Positions 1-10,200 of a stretch of 64,000 bases of DNA are shown here, piece after piece. The stretch covers positions 1-64,000 of the forward strand of contig CASJPF010000018.1 of NCBI GenBank assembly GCA_949383255.1. The letters run 5' to 3'. The stretch comes from Lachnospiraceae bacterium (GTDB lineage: Bacteria > Bacillota > Clostridia > Lachnospirales > Lachnospiraceae). The translations under genes were made by a program, and so were the position numbers. The notes beneath the pieces were generated by a model. The model did no database searches. It was given only the letters and a program-made list of their open reading frames with translations, and was not told where the DNA came from. How positions within the stretch are numbered: position 1 is the first letter of the stretch; each line of letters begins with the position of its first letter.

Positions 1-1530
1 GATATCAAAACTGGTACCAGTTCCCAAATAATATACCCCTGCTAAATTACTATTTTTCGTCCTAAGCTTGCTCGCTGTGTTGTAATATCCTGCTACTGGC
101 ACTGTCAGATATGTATAGGTGTCGTCTTGCGTGGCTGTAGCATCTTGTGTTGTACTCCCTTTGTTTGCCATTGTTCCACTGGTCTCTACATTACTGCTAT
201 TCGTAAAAGTCTTTCCAGACAGCACATCTCCTGCCCCTGCTGTTCCCTTTTTAGTCGCGCTTACACCCGCATTATATCCACCCTTATAGTTTGCACTGTC
301 TGCATTTACTCGCCCATCTGCGGCGCTGACTCCCGCATTATACCCACCTTTATAGTTTGCACTGTTTGCATTCACTCGGGCATCTGCATCTGTAACACCT
401 TTATTGTATGCGCCTGCACCAGATACATGTCCCTGACCATTATGGTAGCCTGCTGGAATTGTTACATTGCCACTCCCTGTAGTCGCTCCTGTCCACGCTC
501 CTTTGTTTGGCATTGTTCCGCTGGCTCCTACACTACTGCCATTTGTAAAGGTCTTTCCAGACAACACATCTCCTGCTCCTGCTGTTCCCTTTTTGGTCGC
601 GCTTACCCCTGCATTATAGCCGCCCCTATAGTTGGCACTGTCTGCGTTTACTCGCCCATCTGCCGCGCTTACTCCTGCATTATAGGCACCCGCTCCAGAT
701 ACATGTCCCTGACCATTATGATATCCTGCTGGGATTACCACGTTTCCATTCCCTGTAGTTGCTCCGGTCCATGCTCCTTTATTGGGCATTGTACCTATAA
801 TTAAGCTGCCTTTTACCCCAGCTTTTTTTCCAGCTAAAATGTCTCCCGCTCCTGCATCTGCCCCGCTGGTATCCATATTATTGTTACTGCCTGTTATTCC
901 TAATATTGTATTCCCCTTTACAAGTTTTGCTGCTGTAAGACCAATTAGGTTTGCTATTGTGGTGTATGCAGCATACAGATAGTTTCCTACACCGTATTTC
1001 CCTGTTGCTGGTACTTTTAACTTTATACGCTTGTTTGTTCCATCTATAGATGCCTCTGCGTTATAGTCTGCTGTGCCTGTCTTATCTGCAAGGGTGCCTG
1101 TAATCTTTGTTCCAGCAGCGTTATGTGCCGTATATCCACTCAAAAGGGTTTCTGCTGTAACTGTATCTTTTGATGGATCTATTAAATCTAGCACTTTTCC
1201 TAATAGCTGTTCCCAAGTTTCATTTGCAGATGATGTTATTCCCAAGGCAGTAAGATTTTCCGCAAGCTGTTTTTTCTTCTCACTGCCAAGCTGAAAAACC
1301 TCGTTTATTGCACCGATAACATCTTCTGACTGAATGCCTTCTGCAAATTCTGGTCCCTCTGTATTGTCATCACTCCCAAGGTACTTGTCCATTCTCTTTT
1401 TTAATACCAAATCATTCTGAAGTAACTGCTTTTCTGATTTGGTCTTATTCTCATAGTTCACAAGGTCTGCCCGCTCTACAATAAGAATCTTATCAGAAAA
1501 TACTGGATTATCACTTGTATAATATTTCAT
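1..1530 (-). CDS. Tail fibre protein, repeat-rich, 3' end outside window
   Basis: The frame opens at an ATG at 1530 behind a GGGGG ribosome binding site and stays open to the left edge, so only the N-terminal ~510 residues are visible. The first ~110 residues are a charged helical head. After that the protein is built from Gly/Ala/Asn-rich tandem units of about 20 residues (cores GRVNADSANYKGGYNAGVSA and GAWTGATTGNGNVVIPAGYH), arranged in two long near-copies. This is the look of a trimeric phage tail fibre or adhesin shaft. It is the first gene after the tail-collar protein, where PBSX-like phages keep host-recognition proteins. The C-terminal receptor-binding tip is not in the window. Confidence 0.75.
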   Translation of the reverse strand, partial: MKYYTSDNPVFSDKILIVERADLVNYENKTKSEKQLLQNDLVLKKRMDKYLGSDDNTEGPEFAEGIQSEDVIGAINEVFQLGSEKKKQLAENLTALGITSSANETWEQLLGKVLDLIDPSKDTVTAETLLSGYTAHNAAGTKITGTLADKTGTADYNAEASIDGTNKRIKLKVPATGKYGVGNYLYAAYTTIANLIGLTAAKLVKGNTILGITGSNNNMDTSGADAGAGDILAGKKAGVKGSLIIGTMPNKGAWTGATTGNGNVVIPAGYHNGQGHVSGAGAYNAGVSAADGRVNADSANYRGGYNAGVSATKKGTAGAGDVLSGKTFTNGSSVGASGTMPNKGAWTGATTGSGNVTIPAGYHNGQGHVSGAGAYNKGVTDADARVNANSANYKGGYNAGVSAADGRVNADSANYKGGYNAGVSATKKGTAGAGDVLSGKTFTNSSNVETSGTMANKGSTTQDATATQDDTYTYLTVPVAGYYNTASKLRTKNSNLAGVYYLGTGTSFDI

Positions 1531-1545
1531 AACATTTCCCCCTTT

Positions 1546-1938
1546 TTAAAAGATATCTTCTAGCACATAGGTTTGTTCCACATCATCATCTTTACCTTTG
1601 CGGGTAAAGTTTTTAATGCAGATAATATCGCCGTTCTCATCATACAACCCAATTTCGCTTATCTCTTCCCCTGCAAGTTCATTGCCTATGAGCGTGCACT
1701 CGTAACGGCATATCGTATCTTCTGGAAAAGTATAGCCATCAATTGGTTTTCTGTATAATTCATTTTTCAAAGCTGCCTGACTATCTGGTGGTTCTATCAC
1801 CGTTCCATCTGTTTCTACACCTCCATTCCCAAATGCCATTCCGACAACTTTCGGAAGGGTTATTGCTCCTGCTCTAGCCTTTACTAGCTTCATTCTTGCT
1901 GCTTTCGTTATTACTACATTTTTGTTTGTTTCACTCAT
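1546..1938 (-). CDS. Phage tail-collar fibre protein (N-terminal collar family)
   Basis: This 130-residue protein begins MSETNKNVVITKAARMKLVK and carries the pattern of the tail-collar fibre family that joins fibres to the baseplate (conserved 'ITKAAR' start and 'GLYDENGDIICI' near the end). In many phages this domain is the N-terminus of one long fibre. Here it is a separate gene directly upstream of the repeat fibre, 15 nt away. It sits between the YmfQ-like baseplate protein and the fibre, which supports an adaptor role. The assignment rests on family resemblance read by eye. Confidence 0.65.
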   Translation of the reverse strand: MSETNKNVVITKAARMKLVKARAGAITLPKVVGMAFGNGGVETDGTVIEPPDSQAALKNELYRKPIDGYTFPEDTICRYECTLIGNELAGEEISEIGLYDENGDIICIKNFTRKGKDDDVEQTYVLEDIF

Positions 1939-1940
1939 CT

Positions 1941-3293
1941 TTATTCCACCCTTTCTTCTTTATATAGTGCGTCATATTTTGCTGTTCCATCATAGCGCAG
2001 CGTCCCATCATAATAAGCTACATTGCGCTGTGTTATGATCTGCATATTTCCTAGTTGTCCACAGGGACTATTTATATTCATTTGTATCTTAATTTTATCT
2101 ACTACTCTAGGTCTGTTGTTTTTAACCTTGCCTTTATATCTATGCCAAATATTTAAAATATTTTTATGTAGCACCTGCATAGACAAAATCTGGCTGTTAT
2201 GGTTTATTTCTTCTACAACATTCAATTTTATTAAATGCTGCACTATCGATTTCAAAATAAATTCCTTCTGCCTTATTCTGTAAGGAAAATACAGTAACAA
2301 ATCTGTCTGCATTCTGTTCTGTACAAGCACTCTTGTACAGTTCCTACTGCATACAATCCTTTGTAATGTTAAAATGCCTATATAATTTCTTACTATAATA
2401 CAGACCTTATAGTTTCTTACAGCGTTATACAGAAGTGTGCCATCGTAGCACGCCTGACCATTGTATACACTACAGCCCCAAAAACTTATACTGTAAAAGC
2501 TGCATAGGGACAGATTTGTATATTCTCTCCCTTGTATGAATATCTTAATTCTGTTATACTTGTATGCTACATGCTGTTGTGTCTGTGTATGCATCAAATA
2601 TCTTATTAACAGCCCAATTTTATATTTTCTTACAGCATTATATAGAAGTGTGCCATCATAGCAGTATGGTCCAGTATAAATATCATCTCCCCAGAATGGA
2701 ATATACAAAATAAATATACAGGCAACCCTAAGCTGCTCTAAATGTACATTATTAAAGCCAATCTCAATTCTGTCATTTATGATATAGATTGTATGCGACT
2801 GCTTTAACTTGTTTAATACATCATGCACCAACTTTGAATTTAATGTTCCCTCCCCCAAAAAGTAAGCCTTAAAAACATTTGGGTGCGAAGGAACAAATCC
2901 ATACACTCCTAAATCATTTGCATCTGCAATATGTACTTCAAAATTCGTAACATTTTCCAGATATTTTTCCATTCGGTAAGGGGTCATGGGCGCTCTGCAA
3001 TCCCTTTTTTGATAAATTAAGCTGCGCCGTTCTTCATCTGACAAATTCAATCGTACTGGCAATCCCCACTTAATTTCATGGTACATCAGTCCCCATGTAG
3101 CTGTTTCTGGAAAAAACTGTACAGGCAGCTCCTCAATAATATCCAACACTTTATCATATTCTAGCCCCATTACTTGATACAGCCATTTGCCAATATAAGA
3201 TTTATCATAGAAACCATCTGACACATAACTTAACATCTTTTGGGCACTACCGCTTGTAGGAAAATGCTCCAAGTCAAATTTCTCTTTTTTCAT
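1941..3293 (-). CDS. Baseplate/tail protein of the DUF2313 (YmfQ, gpI-like) type with duplicated C-terminus
   Basis: The N-terminal ~190 residues resemble the YmfQ/DUF2313 tail proteins, which follow baseplate J in contractile-tail phages ('EELPVQFFPETATWGL...W...LGLP', 'RR..I.....APMTPY'). I chose the ATG at 3293, just after GGGGG, over the TTG one codon earlier. The C-terminal half is unusual: a block of about 75-80 residues containing FWG...CYDGTLLYNAVR occurs twice, and a third degenerate YDGTLRYDGT lies at the end. That part is rich in Tyr, Ile, Cys and Arg, unlike its neighbours. The extension makes the 450-residue protein more than twice the usual family length. Confidence 0.7.
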   Translation of the reverse strand: MKKEKFDLEHFPTSGSAQKMLSYVSDGFYDKSYIGKWLYQVMGLEYDKVLDIIEELPVQFFPETATWGLMYHEIKWGLPVRLNLSDEERRSLIYQKRDCRAPMTPYRMEKYLENVTNFEVHIADANDLGVYGFVPSHPNVFKAYFLGEGTLNSKLVHDVLNKLKQSHTIYIINDRIEIGFNNVHLEQLRVACIFILYIPFWGDDIYTGPYCYDGTLLYNAVRKYKIGLLIRYLMHTQTQQHVAYKYNRIKIFIQGREYTNLSLCSFYSISFWGCSVYNGQACYDGTLLYNAVRNYKVCIIVRNYIGILTLQRIVCSRNCTRVLVQNRMQTDLLLYFPYRIRQKEFILKSIVQHLIKLNVVEEINHNSQILSMQVLHKNILNIWHRYKGKVKNNRPRVVDKIKIQMNINSPCGQLGNMQIITQRNVAYYDGTLRYDGTAKYDALYKEERVE

Positions 3294-3305
3294 CAAGCTG
3301 CCCCC

Positions 3306-4424
3306 TTAACTGAATTGAAAATTGCCAGTTTTCGGGTATTCTTCTTTATTCAATTGAATATTCTCTCTTTCACCATTCATAAGAAATTCATCAAAATCTA
3401 TTACACCAGCAATATTAGAGATTATCGGTCTTACATCATTATACCGCAGTATATTTTGTTGTTTTGCAACTGTATATACCGCTTTCACCGCTGTTGAAAA
3501 GTCCTTCTCAATCTGCTTTATTGTGGTGGTTTCATCATAGAAAAGCCCTGTAATTACATAATCTATCTTTACGGTAGTGGCAGGTCCACAGATTAACTTC
3601 GCACAGGCAGTAGGCAGCAGCCTTTTATTTCTATCTTCTGGGGATACAATATAATTGTATACTTTATGTACAAGCTCATCATTGGCTGGCTGACCATTAG
3701 CATCTACCAAAACAATTTTTACTGTTCCTGGTCCCTCTGCTGTTGGAATCACAATACAGTCACCAGCACCAGACTCCTTTGCCCACCGAATATAATCACT
3801 ATCATTCCCTAAAAAAGTTAAACTGTTATCATATTCCGTCGCAATTCTATCATAGAAATTGTCGTTGCTCTCCCTTTCGGTTCCTCCTGTTATCTGTTCT
3901 GGATTAATTACCTCTGTGATGTTTTTATCTGGTTTTGCCATAAGAGTTACAGTATTTGCTGGCACATTAGAGCTGGCACCACTTTCCACCGCTAATATAG
4001 GAATAAGAATTGTCCCTTCCGCCTCAATTTCTTTTTCTTCTGTAGAATAAAACAGAATAGATGGTCCACTGTCCGTTGCTGGTGTGCAAAAAATTGTTCC
4101 CTCTGCTATAATTGTTCCTGGTGTGCCAGTAACTTTCACTTTTCCTGATGCACACTTTGGCGGGTGCCTTTCAAGATGCACCTGTTGCCCGTGAAGATCT
4201 AACCAGTTATCCCATGCATATTGGGGAAAAGCAATCATTAAAGCCCTTACCAGATGGTAATTAATAAATTCATCTTTCTCTAGTGCAGCAGGTCTTGTAA
4301 AATCATAGGGAAAGCCTCCTGGCATATTGTCAATATCTGCTGGAAGGTTGTTCATCATTCGCTGATGGATTTCCTCTGCACTGTTATTCTCGATAAAATC
4401 TGGTCTTATAAATTCCGGCTGCAT
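3306..4424 (-). CDS. Baseplate J/gp47 family protein
   Basis: This 372-residue protein matches the baseplate J (gpJ/XkdT) family, which forms the wedge of the contractile-tail baseplate. Typical signs are the early 'AFPQYAWDNWLDLHGQQVHLERHPPKCASGKVKV' type segment, the 'GTIIAEGTIF' beta repeats, the 'GGTERESNDNFYDRI' motif, and the late 'NDVRPIISNIAGVIDFDEF' segment. It lies between the DUF2634 and DUF2313 genes, the order seen in PBSX-like phages. Length is normal for the family. Confidence 0.9.
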   Translation of the reverse strand: MQPEFIRPDFIENNSAEEIHQRMMNNLPADIDNMPGGFPYDFTRPAALEKDEFINYHLVRALMIAFPQYAWDNWLDLHGQQVHLERHPPKCASGKVKVTGTPGTIIAEGTIFCTPATDSGPSILFYSTEEKEIEAEGTILIPILAVESGASSNVPANTVTLMAKPDKNITEVINPEQITGGTERESNDNFYDRIATEYDNSLTFLGNDSDYIRWAKESGAGDCIVIPTAEGPGTVKIVLVDANGQPANDELVHKVYNYIVSPEDRNKRLLPTACAKLICGPATTVKIDYVITGLFYDETTTIKQIEKDFSTAVKAVYTVAKQQNILRYNDVRPIISNIAGVIDFDEFLMNGERENIQLNKEEYPKTGNFQFS

Positions 4425-4438
4425 ATCCTCTCCCCCTC

Positions 4439-4876
4439 TTAAATCGTAATTGTGATTTCCTTATCACAATCAACACCTTTTACTTTAAATTTACAATGCA
4501 TACTATCACCTTCCCAGGAAAATTCAAAATCCAGAACGTCCTCTGTCCTAGGATTTACCATAAGCGCTTCTGTAATGGTTCTCTGCACCATAGATTCCAC
4601 TGTTTCTACATCGTCATTATCCAAAGCACGTTCCATCTCAACGCCAATAGAGCCTGGATACGCAAGACAGCGGTACCGCTCTGTTTGTGCAATCTTAAAA
4701 CACCATATAGCGTAAGCCTCTTTTCCATCACATTCTACAATACGGTTCGCACCATCTCTAACAAAATCATTGGTTACAGGGTCCCATTTTGCACTTCGCC
4801 TGTATTCCATATCATATCTTGTATTTTGTGGTGTAAATTCTGGTACTTGCACCACTGGGAATAGTGGTTGTGACAT
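4439..4876 (-). CDS. DUF2634 (XkdS-like) baseplate protein
   Basis: This is a small baseplate wedge protein related to gp25/XkdS, with the typical 'YAIWCFKIAQTERYRCLAYP' core and 'VDCDKEITITI' end. I place the start at the ATG at 4876 because AAGGAGGCGAGACAG lies directly upstream. The longer frame from 4906 would begin with TTG and overlap the previous stop. The gene is translationally close to DUF2577 upstream and baseplate J downstream, a conserved trio in Gram-positive myoviruses. Confidence 0.85.
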   Translation of the reverse strand: MSQPLFPVVQVPEFTPQNTRYDMEYRRSAKWDPVTNDFVRDGANRIVECDGKEAYAIWCFKIAQTERYRCLAYPGSIGVEMERALDNDDVETVESMVQRTITEALMVNPRTEDVLDFEFSWEGDSMHCKFKVKGVDCDKEITITI

Positions 4877-4892
4877 CTGTCTCGCCTCCTTC

Positions 4893-5276
4893 TTATGATT
4901 GCTCAATTACATCTATTACCACCGCTTCACTTTGCACCCATGCCACTAAAACACGATCTCCTGCTTTTAATTTTGGCAGTAATACATCATGGCTGTGTCC
5001 CCCAAACCCTGAAGGATTATCATGTATATGTTTATCCCCCTGTATATGCCCTATCCAGCTAGACTCTGATGTCCCTAGCGGATACCCATTAATGGACCTG
5101 CAAACAGAGTAATCACCTTTTGGTATTGGAACTGGAAAAGTATTTGTTACAAGACTGTAATTTCCCTGTATTTCTCCAAAATCTAAAACAAAAGGTGATT
5201 CTGTTTCTTTTCTCATTCTTTCGCTCAAGACAGTTGCTAGTTTTGCTGTGCCAGGGTGTCCGTCAAATCCTTCCAT
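4893..5276 (-). CDS. DUF2577 (XkdR-like) tail protein
   Basis: This 127-residue protein shows the features of DUF2577 proteins of PBSX-like phages. It has a beta-rich OB-like core ('FVLDFGEIQGNYSLVTNTFPVPIPKGDYSVC'), a His-rich middle ('HIHDNPSGFGGHSHD') and the ending 'LKAGDRVLVAWVQSEAVVIDVI'. It is probably part of the baseplate hub or spike region, since it follows the XkdQ-like hub gene by 12 nt. Function is inferred from family and position. Confidence 0.8.
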   Translation of the reverse strand: MEGFDGHPGTAKLATVLSERMRKETESPFVLDFGEIQGNYSLVTNTFPVPIPKGDYSVCRSINGYPLGTSESSWIGHIQGDKHIHDNPSGFGGHSHDVLLPKLKAGDRVLVAWVQSEAVVIDVIEQS

Positions 5277-5288
5277 CTATACCCTCCT

Positions 5289-6539
5289 CTAATCAAATGT
5301 TCCATCATCTACCCACCCATATACATTACTGCCACTATCTGTATGGATTAGATGCCATGGGTGCGCTTTGCCTGAACCATTTTTAATAGTAATTTTTGCC
5401 TTTCCAGCGCTTGCAGAATATCCTTTCGCATCAGAATAACTGCTGACATAGTGTGTACCACCGTGGAAGTTCACAATATCTCCTACCTGATATGCTTTCT
5501 TCTCCTGTCCATTATTATCACTATTTCCACTTATTTCTTCTGGTTCAGCGTACTCCAAATCCATGGACATGTTATAGGATTCTGCATTATGCTGAATACT
5601 TTTAACATAATAATAACTTGATGTTATACTGCTTATAATGTAGACTAGATCACCTTTTCGTATAAATGGAACATCTGGTGCTTGTACTGCCATTTTCTTT
5701 TCAATCTTGCCCTCGTCCTCTAGTATCTTTTGTGCCGCCAGATTTGCATCACTTAATGTTTCCTCTTTTCCTCTGGTATAAATCCTTTGCCGAATCCCAT
5801 ACTGAACCGCTCCATTCAGTGTAGCTTCTACACTGTGTTTCCCTTGCTTATCTGCCTGACCAACTACTTTCACTCTAGTAATTAAATTTTCTGTGCTAAT
5901 ATTTTTGCTAAAGGACTGTGTATTCTCTACACAAAACACATATACAGTTTTATTGCTGCCCCACGGAATTACACTGGTATAGCCTTTGGCTGCCTGTATC
6001 ATGCACTTTTTCTCGCCTTTTTTAACTGCATCATCTAAAAATTCCAGTATAATATCTGACAGATACTTGTTATTACACACTGTTTTCCCATGAGAGGCAT
6101 TGGGTCCCTTATAATCTCCCTGCAATATCTCCCAATCATTAAAAATCCCCTCAATTGCGGATTTTGTTCCAGTTCCAGAAGGATAGTATCGGTTATCCTG
6201 GCTTTTCTGCAATTTATACAATTCATCATAGCAGGTACATTTCAAGCTGTTCTCACTATTCTTTTCCACCTGGTTCCAGTTTTCTACATATCCTCTGGCA
6301 ACTTCCTCACTGACAACACCATCTGTAGCAAAAATTCCTATAAGGCAGCCAGGCTTAATAAGACTGGACAAATATCCCTTTGCTGTCTCATAATTGCGTA
6401 CCGTAAAGAACAAACGCATAGAAATTTCGTTTTCATTTTCTTCCCAGCCTAAATTCTGAATAAAGTCACCAATATTGTACTGATTTCCAGATGCATCCAT
6501 TACTACAGCATGATACTTTATATTCGCTAAATCAATCAT
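5289..6539 (-). CDS. XkdQ/YqbQ-like baseplate hub protein
   Basis: This 416-residue protein corresponds to XkdQ/YqbQ, the gpD-like hub of PBSX-type tails. It begins with the usual 'VVMDASGNQYNIGDFIQNLGWEENENEISMRL' and has a late-control-D-like middle ('LITRVKVVGQ...'). The C-terminal ~65 residues ('QVGDIVNFHGGTHYVSSY ... VYGWVDDGTFD') form a separate SH3-like module, common in clostridial phage hubs and plausibly cell-wall binding. It lies 9 nt downstream of the LysM protein. Confidence is high for the family and moderate for the wall-binding module. Confidence 0.85.
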   Translation of the reverse strand: MIDLANIKYHAVVMDASGNQYNIGDFIQNLGWEENENEISMRLFFTVRNYETAKGYLSSLIKPGCLIGIFATDGVVSEEVARGYVENWNQVEKNSENSLKCTCYDELYKLQKSQDNRYYPSGTGTKSAIEGIFNDWEILQGDYKGPNASHGKTVCNNKYLSDIILEFLDDAVKKGEKKCMIQAAKGYTSVIPWGSNKTVYVFCVENTQSFSKNISTENLITRVKVVGQADKQGKHSVEATLNGAVQYGIRQRIYTRGKEETLSDANLAAQKILEDEGKIEKKMAVQAPDVPFIRKGDLVYIISSITSSYYYVKSIQHNAESYNMSMDLEYAEPEEISGNSDNNGQEKKAYQVGDIVNFHGGTHYVSSYSDAKGYSASAGKAKITIKNGSGKAHPWHLIHTDSGSNVYGWVDDGTFD

Positions 6540-6548
6540 CGGTGCCTC

Positions 6549-7229
6549 CTATCCTGGTATGGTTAGAACTTCTCCAGGCCATATCCAATGCCCATGATCA
6601 GAACTGGATTTCTTATGTTTCTTTGCCTCTGCCTCAATTGTGTCAGCATTTGCATCATAGATAGAAGTCCACTTGCTTCCACTTCCCAACTTTTTTGCTG
6701 CAATCCCCCATAAGGTATCGCCGCTTACCACTGTATAAGTACTGCCTCCTTTAGAAGAATCACCAGAATCATTTCTTGGCGCTGTTTTTACAATTCCAAG
6801 TTCTTCTGTTGTATAAATTTCTAAAGGCTTTTTTTGTACAAAAGCTATGGAATATTCAACATTTCCGTAGGCACCTATTGGTCGTGCCTGAAAAGAAGAA
6901 ATGGTAACATCTATATTAATCCACGTGCCTGTCACAATCAGATTCAATACTGTTTCATTTTTAATAAAATTACTTAGTATTTTTACACATTCTTTTGGTT
7001 CCTTCCAACTGTTTTGTCTTACAATCGGTTCCATCTTTTTAGATTTTCCAAAGAAAACACCGTCCCATGAAAACTCTGATATTGCGGTCCCTTTTGGAAT
7101 TTTTACTGTGCCTTGAGAGATAATGTCAAAACTCTGGTACTTTGCGCCATATTTCCCCTGTATTTTTTCTGGTAGTGCCGGAAACGTAAACTTTGCACCG
7201 CTTCCGACAGGAATTAATTTTATGTCCAT
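6549..7229 (-). CDS. LysM-domain tail protein (XkdP-like)
   Basis: The protein has 226 residues. An N-terminal beta-rich domain ('FTFPALPEKIQGKYGAKYQSFDI') is typical of XkdP/gp53-like tail proteins. The last ~50 residues form a single LysM domain ('YTVVSGDTLWGIAAKKLGSGSKW...IYDANADTI...PGEVLTIPG') that binds peptidoglycan. It lies between the tape measure gene (3 nt away) and the hub gene, as in PBSX. It probably caps the tube tip and touches the wall during injection. Confidence 0.9.
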   Translation of the reverse strand: MDIKLIPVGSGAKFTFPALPEKIQGKYGAKYQSFDIISQGTVKIPKGTAISEFSWDGVFFGKSKKMEPIVRQNSWKEPKECVKILSNFIKNETVLNLIVTGTWINIDVTISSFQARPIGAYGNVEYSIAFVQKKPLEIYTTEELGIVKTAPRNDSGDSSKGGSTYTVVSGDTLWGIAAKKLGSGSKWTSIYDANADTIEAEAKKHKKSSSDHGHWIWPGEVLTIPG

Positions 7230-7232
7230 CGT

Positions 7233-10200
7233 CTACGCCTCCTTTAATGGCATATTGGAAAAAACCTCTTCCAATGTTCCAGCAATCTCACCGTTTAATT
7301 CATCTGCCAATTCTTTCATATGCCTTCTAATGATCTGCATAATACTTTCTTCGCTCTGTCCATCACCCCCATGAATAACAAACTCTGGTGCCACACTCAC
7401 ATTTACCTGTATAGGAGGACTGTTTAAACTGTTTTCCCTTTCTGCTGATACAGGTTCATATACCTGTGTAGTTTCTTCATTATAGTCTCCCTGTGCGTTT
7501 TCGTTATAAGCTATAGGAGCGTTTTTGTTTACATTATTGAATAAATTATAGTTACCTGCTGTATTATGAGAAATAGAGCCTCCTACATAACCACCACTGG
7601 CATGTGCAGACACTCCCAATGCGTCACCCGCCTGCTTATAAAGTTCTAATGCTCTGGATCGTCTGCTTGGATTGGTGGGAATAATAAACTCACCATATCC
7701 TTCCTCTGCCAGCCAGGAAAGCTGTGGACCACCGCTTACATAGCCGCCTGCCGCATGACCGTCTGTCTCTTGGCTAACCGTTGGAAGTGTAGGGGTGGTA
7801 ATATTATAGGCTGGTGTCATATTTATAGATGGATTAATAGAAAACGGACTCGCTGTAGCTATTTCCAATGCTGTCTGCATATCTGTTCTTAAAAGAGGTG
7901 AAGAATCTAATAAAGTTGCTGAAGCGCCATGACTAATCGCTGTACCAAAATCAACTCCTGTATCTTCCCATTCCTTTATTAATTCATCATAATGCTCATT
8001 TGAAATCGGATCATACTGTGTCATGTACTGCTCCAGGAATGAGTTGAGCGCTTCCCGATCATTGCTGCTCTCTAAGGCATTATGCAAAGCCTCTGAATAT
8101 GACTGTTTGATGCTCTCAAAATACTCGCCATAATACTCGGACATTGGCTTAGCGGCGTCCTCCGCAGAAAGCCCAATGGTCGGTTCCTCCGATGGTCCTG
8201 TTATGGACTCCATAAGTGCCGTCCAGTCATTTCCGGTCATGGAATCCCAATCTATCACCGCCTTTATTTCCTCGGCTGTTGGTATCTGAATCTTAAAGCC
8301 CTGGATAATCGTCTCTTTGGTTCCCTCCGGTACCGCAAGTGCTGTCTGAATCAACTCTGACGCAATCGTGGTCTGTTCTGTCGGATCAAGATTCAGCTTA
8401 TCAAGCCCCATCCAGCCAATAACATCAGGTATCGTCCATGATTTCACATTCGGATGCGCCAGCATCGCATTATTTAGCACCAACGTTAGCTTTTCCGTTG
8501 TGCTGCCCTCCACTTCCGGCATGATTCTCGCCAATCCAGAGTCCCATGCCGTAGCAATACTTTCCAGATTGAATGTGCTTACCCTCGCGTTAAGTTCGTT
8601 TATCTGCGCATAGTATCCTTTCGTTGCCTCCGCAACCGCCTCGTCATATTCTGACTGCGTAATTGCTTCATCTGCAAGCTGAAGGTTCAAATTGGTAAAC
8701 GTCAAAGTCAGCGCACTTTTATACTGTTCGGATACAGATGCCACGTTTGCTTGCAATTCTTCCTGCAAGGCATTAAAGCTATCCATATCCAAAGCAGCTC
8801 CGTTATGCTTAATCTGCAAAGCCTGAAATTCTGCATCAGTCTTTGCCTTTGCTATTTTTCCTGTAATTTCTGCAATCTGGCTCTGTAACTCCTCTAATGC
8901 CTTTGCCTCATCTGGGATAATAATCCCATCTTCTAATGCAGCATTCATTGTATCTGTCAGTTCTGCACTTAAATCATTTACCCGATTTTTTACTCCCTCA
9001 TAATAGCTATCCAGACTGGAAGTATCTGCTTCCTCTCCTGTCAGCAGTTTAAGCGCAACAGTCGCCTGATAATGATTATCGTCAATGAAGGTCTGACTTG
9101 CATTAAGGAAATTTTCAATTGCACCTTTATAACTGTCCTTATCTGTTTCTGATAATTCCATATTAAGACCGACCTTCCAATTCTCCTTTTTCAGATCGGA
9201 AACAGACAATTCCAGGCTGTTTAGGGCTGCTTCTGCGTCAGATGTTACCTGTGCAAACATATTTAATCCCTCTGCCATATTACCAAAAGTGATTTCACTT
9301 GCAACTTTCTTTACCTCTGCCAAAGACAGGGAAATGTCACCAAATGCTTTCTTGGCAACATTCGCACATTCCTCCTGAAACATCAAAGCAAACTGACTTG
9401 CAGATACTTCAGAATCATTCATAGCCTGAACCAGCGCTTTATTTTTAAATGTCACATCTTCAATTGCAAATCCAGTAGCCTCAAAGACTTTTTGTGCCTT
9501 TTGCGCCTCCTTCTGCATTTCTTCTACATTTTCCTGATATTCTTCTTGGTATTTTTCCTTTATCTTATTTCCCTTAATCCAACCCGTAATACCTCCAACA
9601 CCAGCACCAATTAAAGCACCTATCGCTGTGCTAATTCCAGGAATAGGAATAAGAGTACCTATCGCAGCACCTGTAGCTGCTCCAGCAGCAACTCCACCGG
9701 CTTTCCATGCTGCTGACTCTCCGTAAGCTTTTGACTCTTCCTTATTGTCGGACTTAATTGCCTTGTATGTATCTAATGCACTACTTATCAAGGTTGCGCC
9801 CGCAGCAATGCCTCCAGCTATCGCACCACCTCCAGCAGCGGCAAGTCCCGCTCCAGATGTCGCACCAGAACCTAGCGCCATTCCAGTTTTCCCAAACAGT
9901 CCCAGTAATCCACTTCCTCCAGCAACGACACTCCCATCTAATGCTTCACTAAGCGTAGCTTTTCCAATAATGGAACCCACAAGAGATGTCCCTGTTTCTG
10001 GATTTACGCCAAACAATCCTTTTCCAATACTTACGCCTCCTTTTGCCATACCAATAAACAGTTTGGCAACTTTACTAAGCATAATCGCTGATAAAACAGA
10101 GGACAACCCTGCTGACTCGCCTCCTGGCAATAGCTTTCCTGCACTAGAAAACATGCCTTTAAATCCCTGCCACAGTTTACCTGATACTGTATCAAAGTCA

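Noticed and set aside
127-804. Plus-strand 225-codon frame with Cys-rich repeats
   Set aside because: It is the reverse reading of the tail-fibre repeats.
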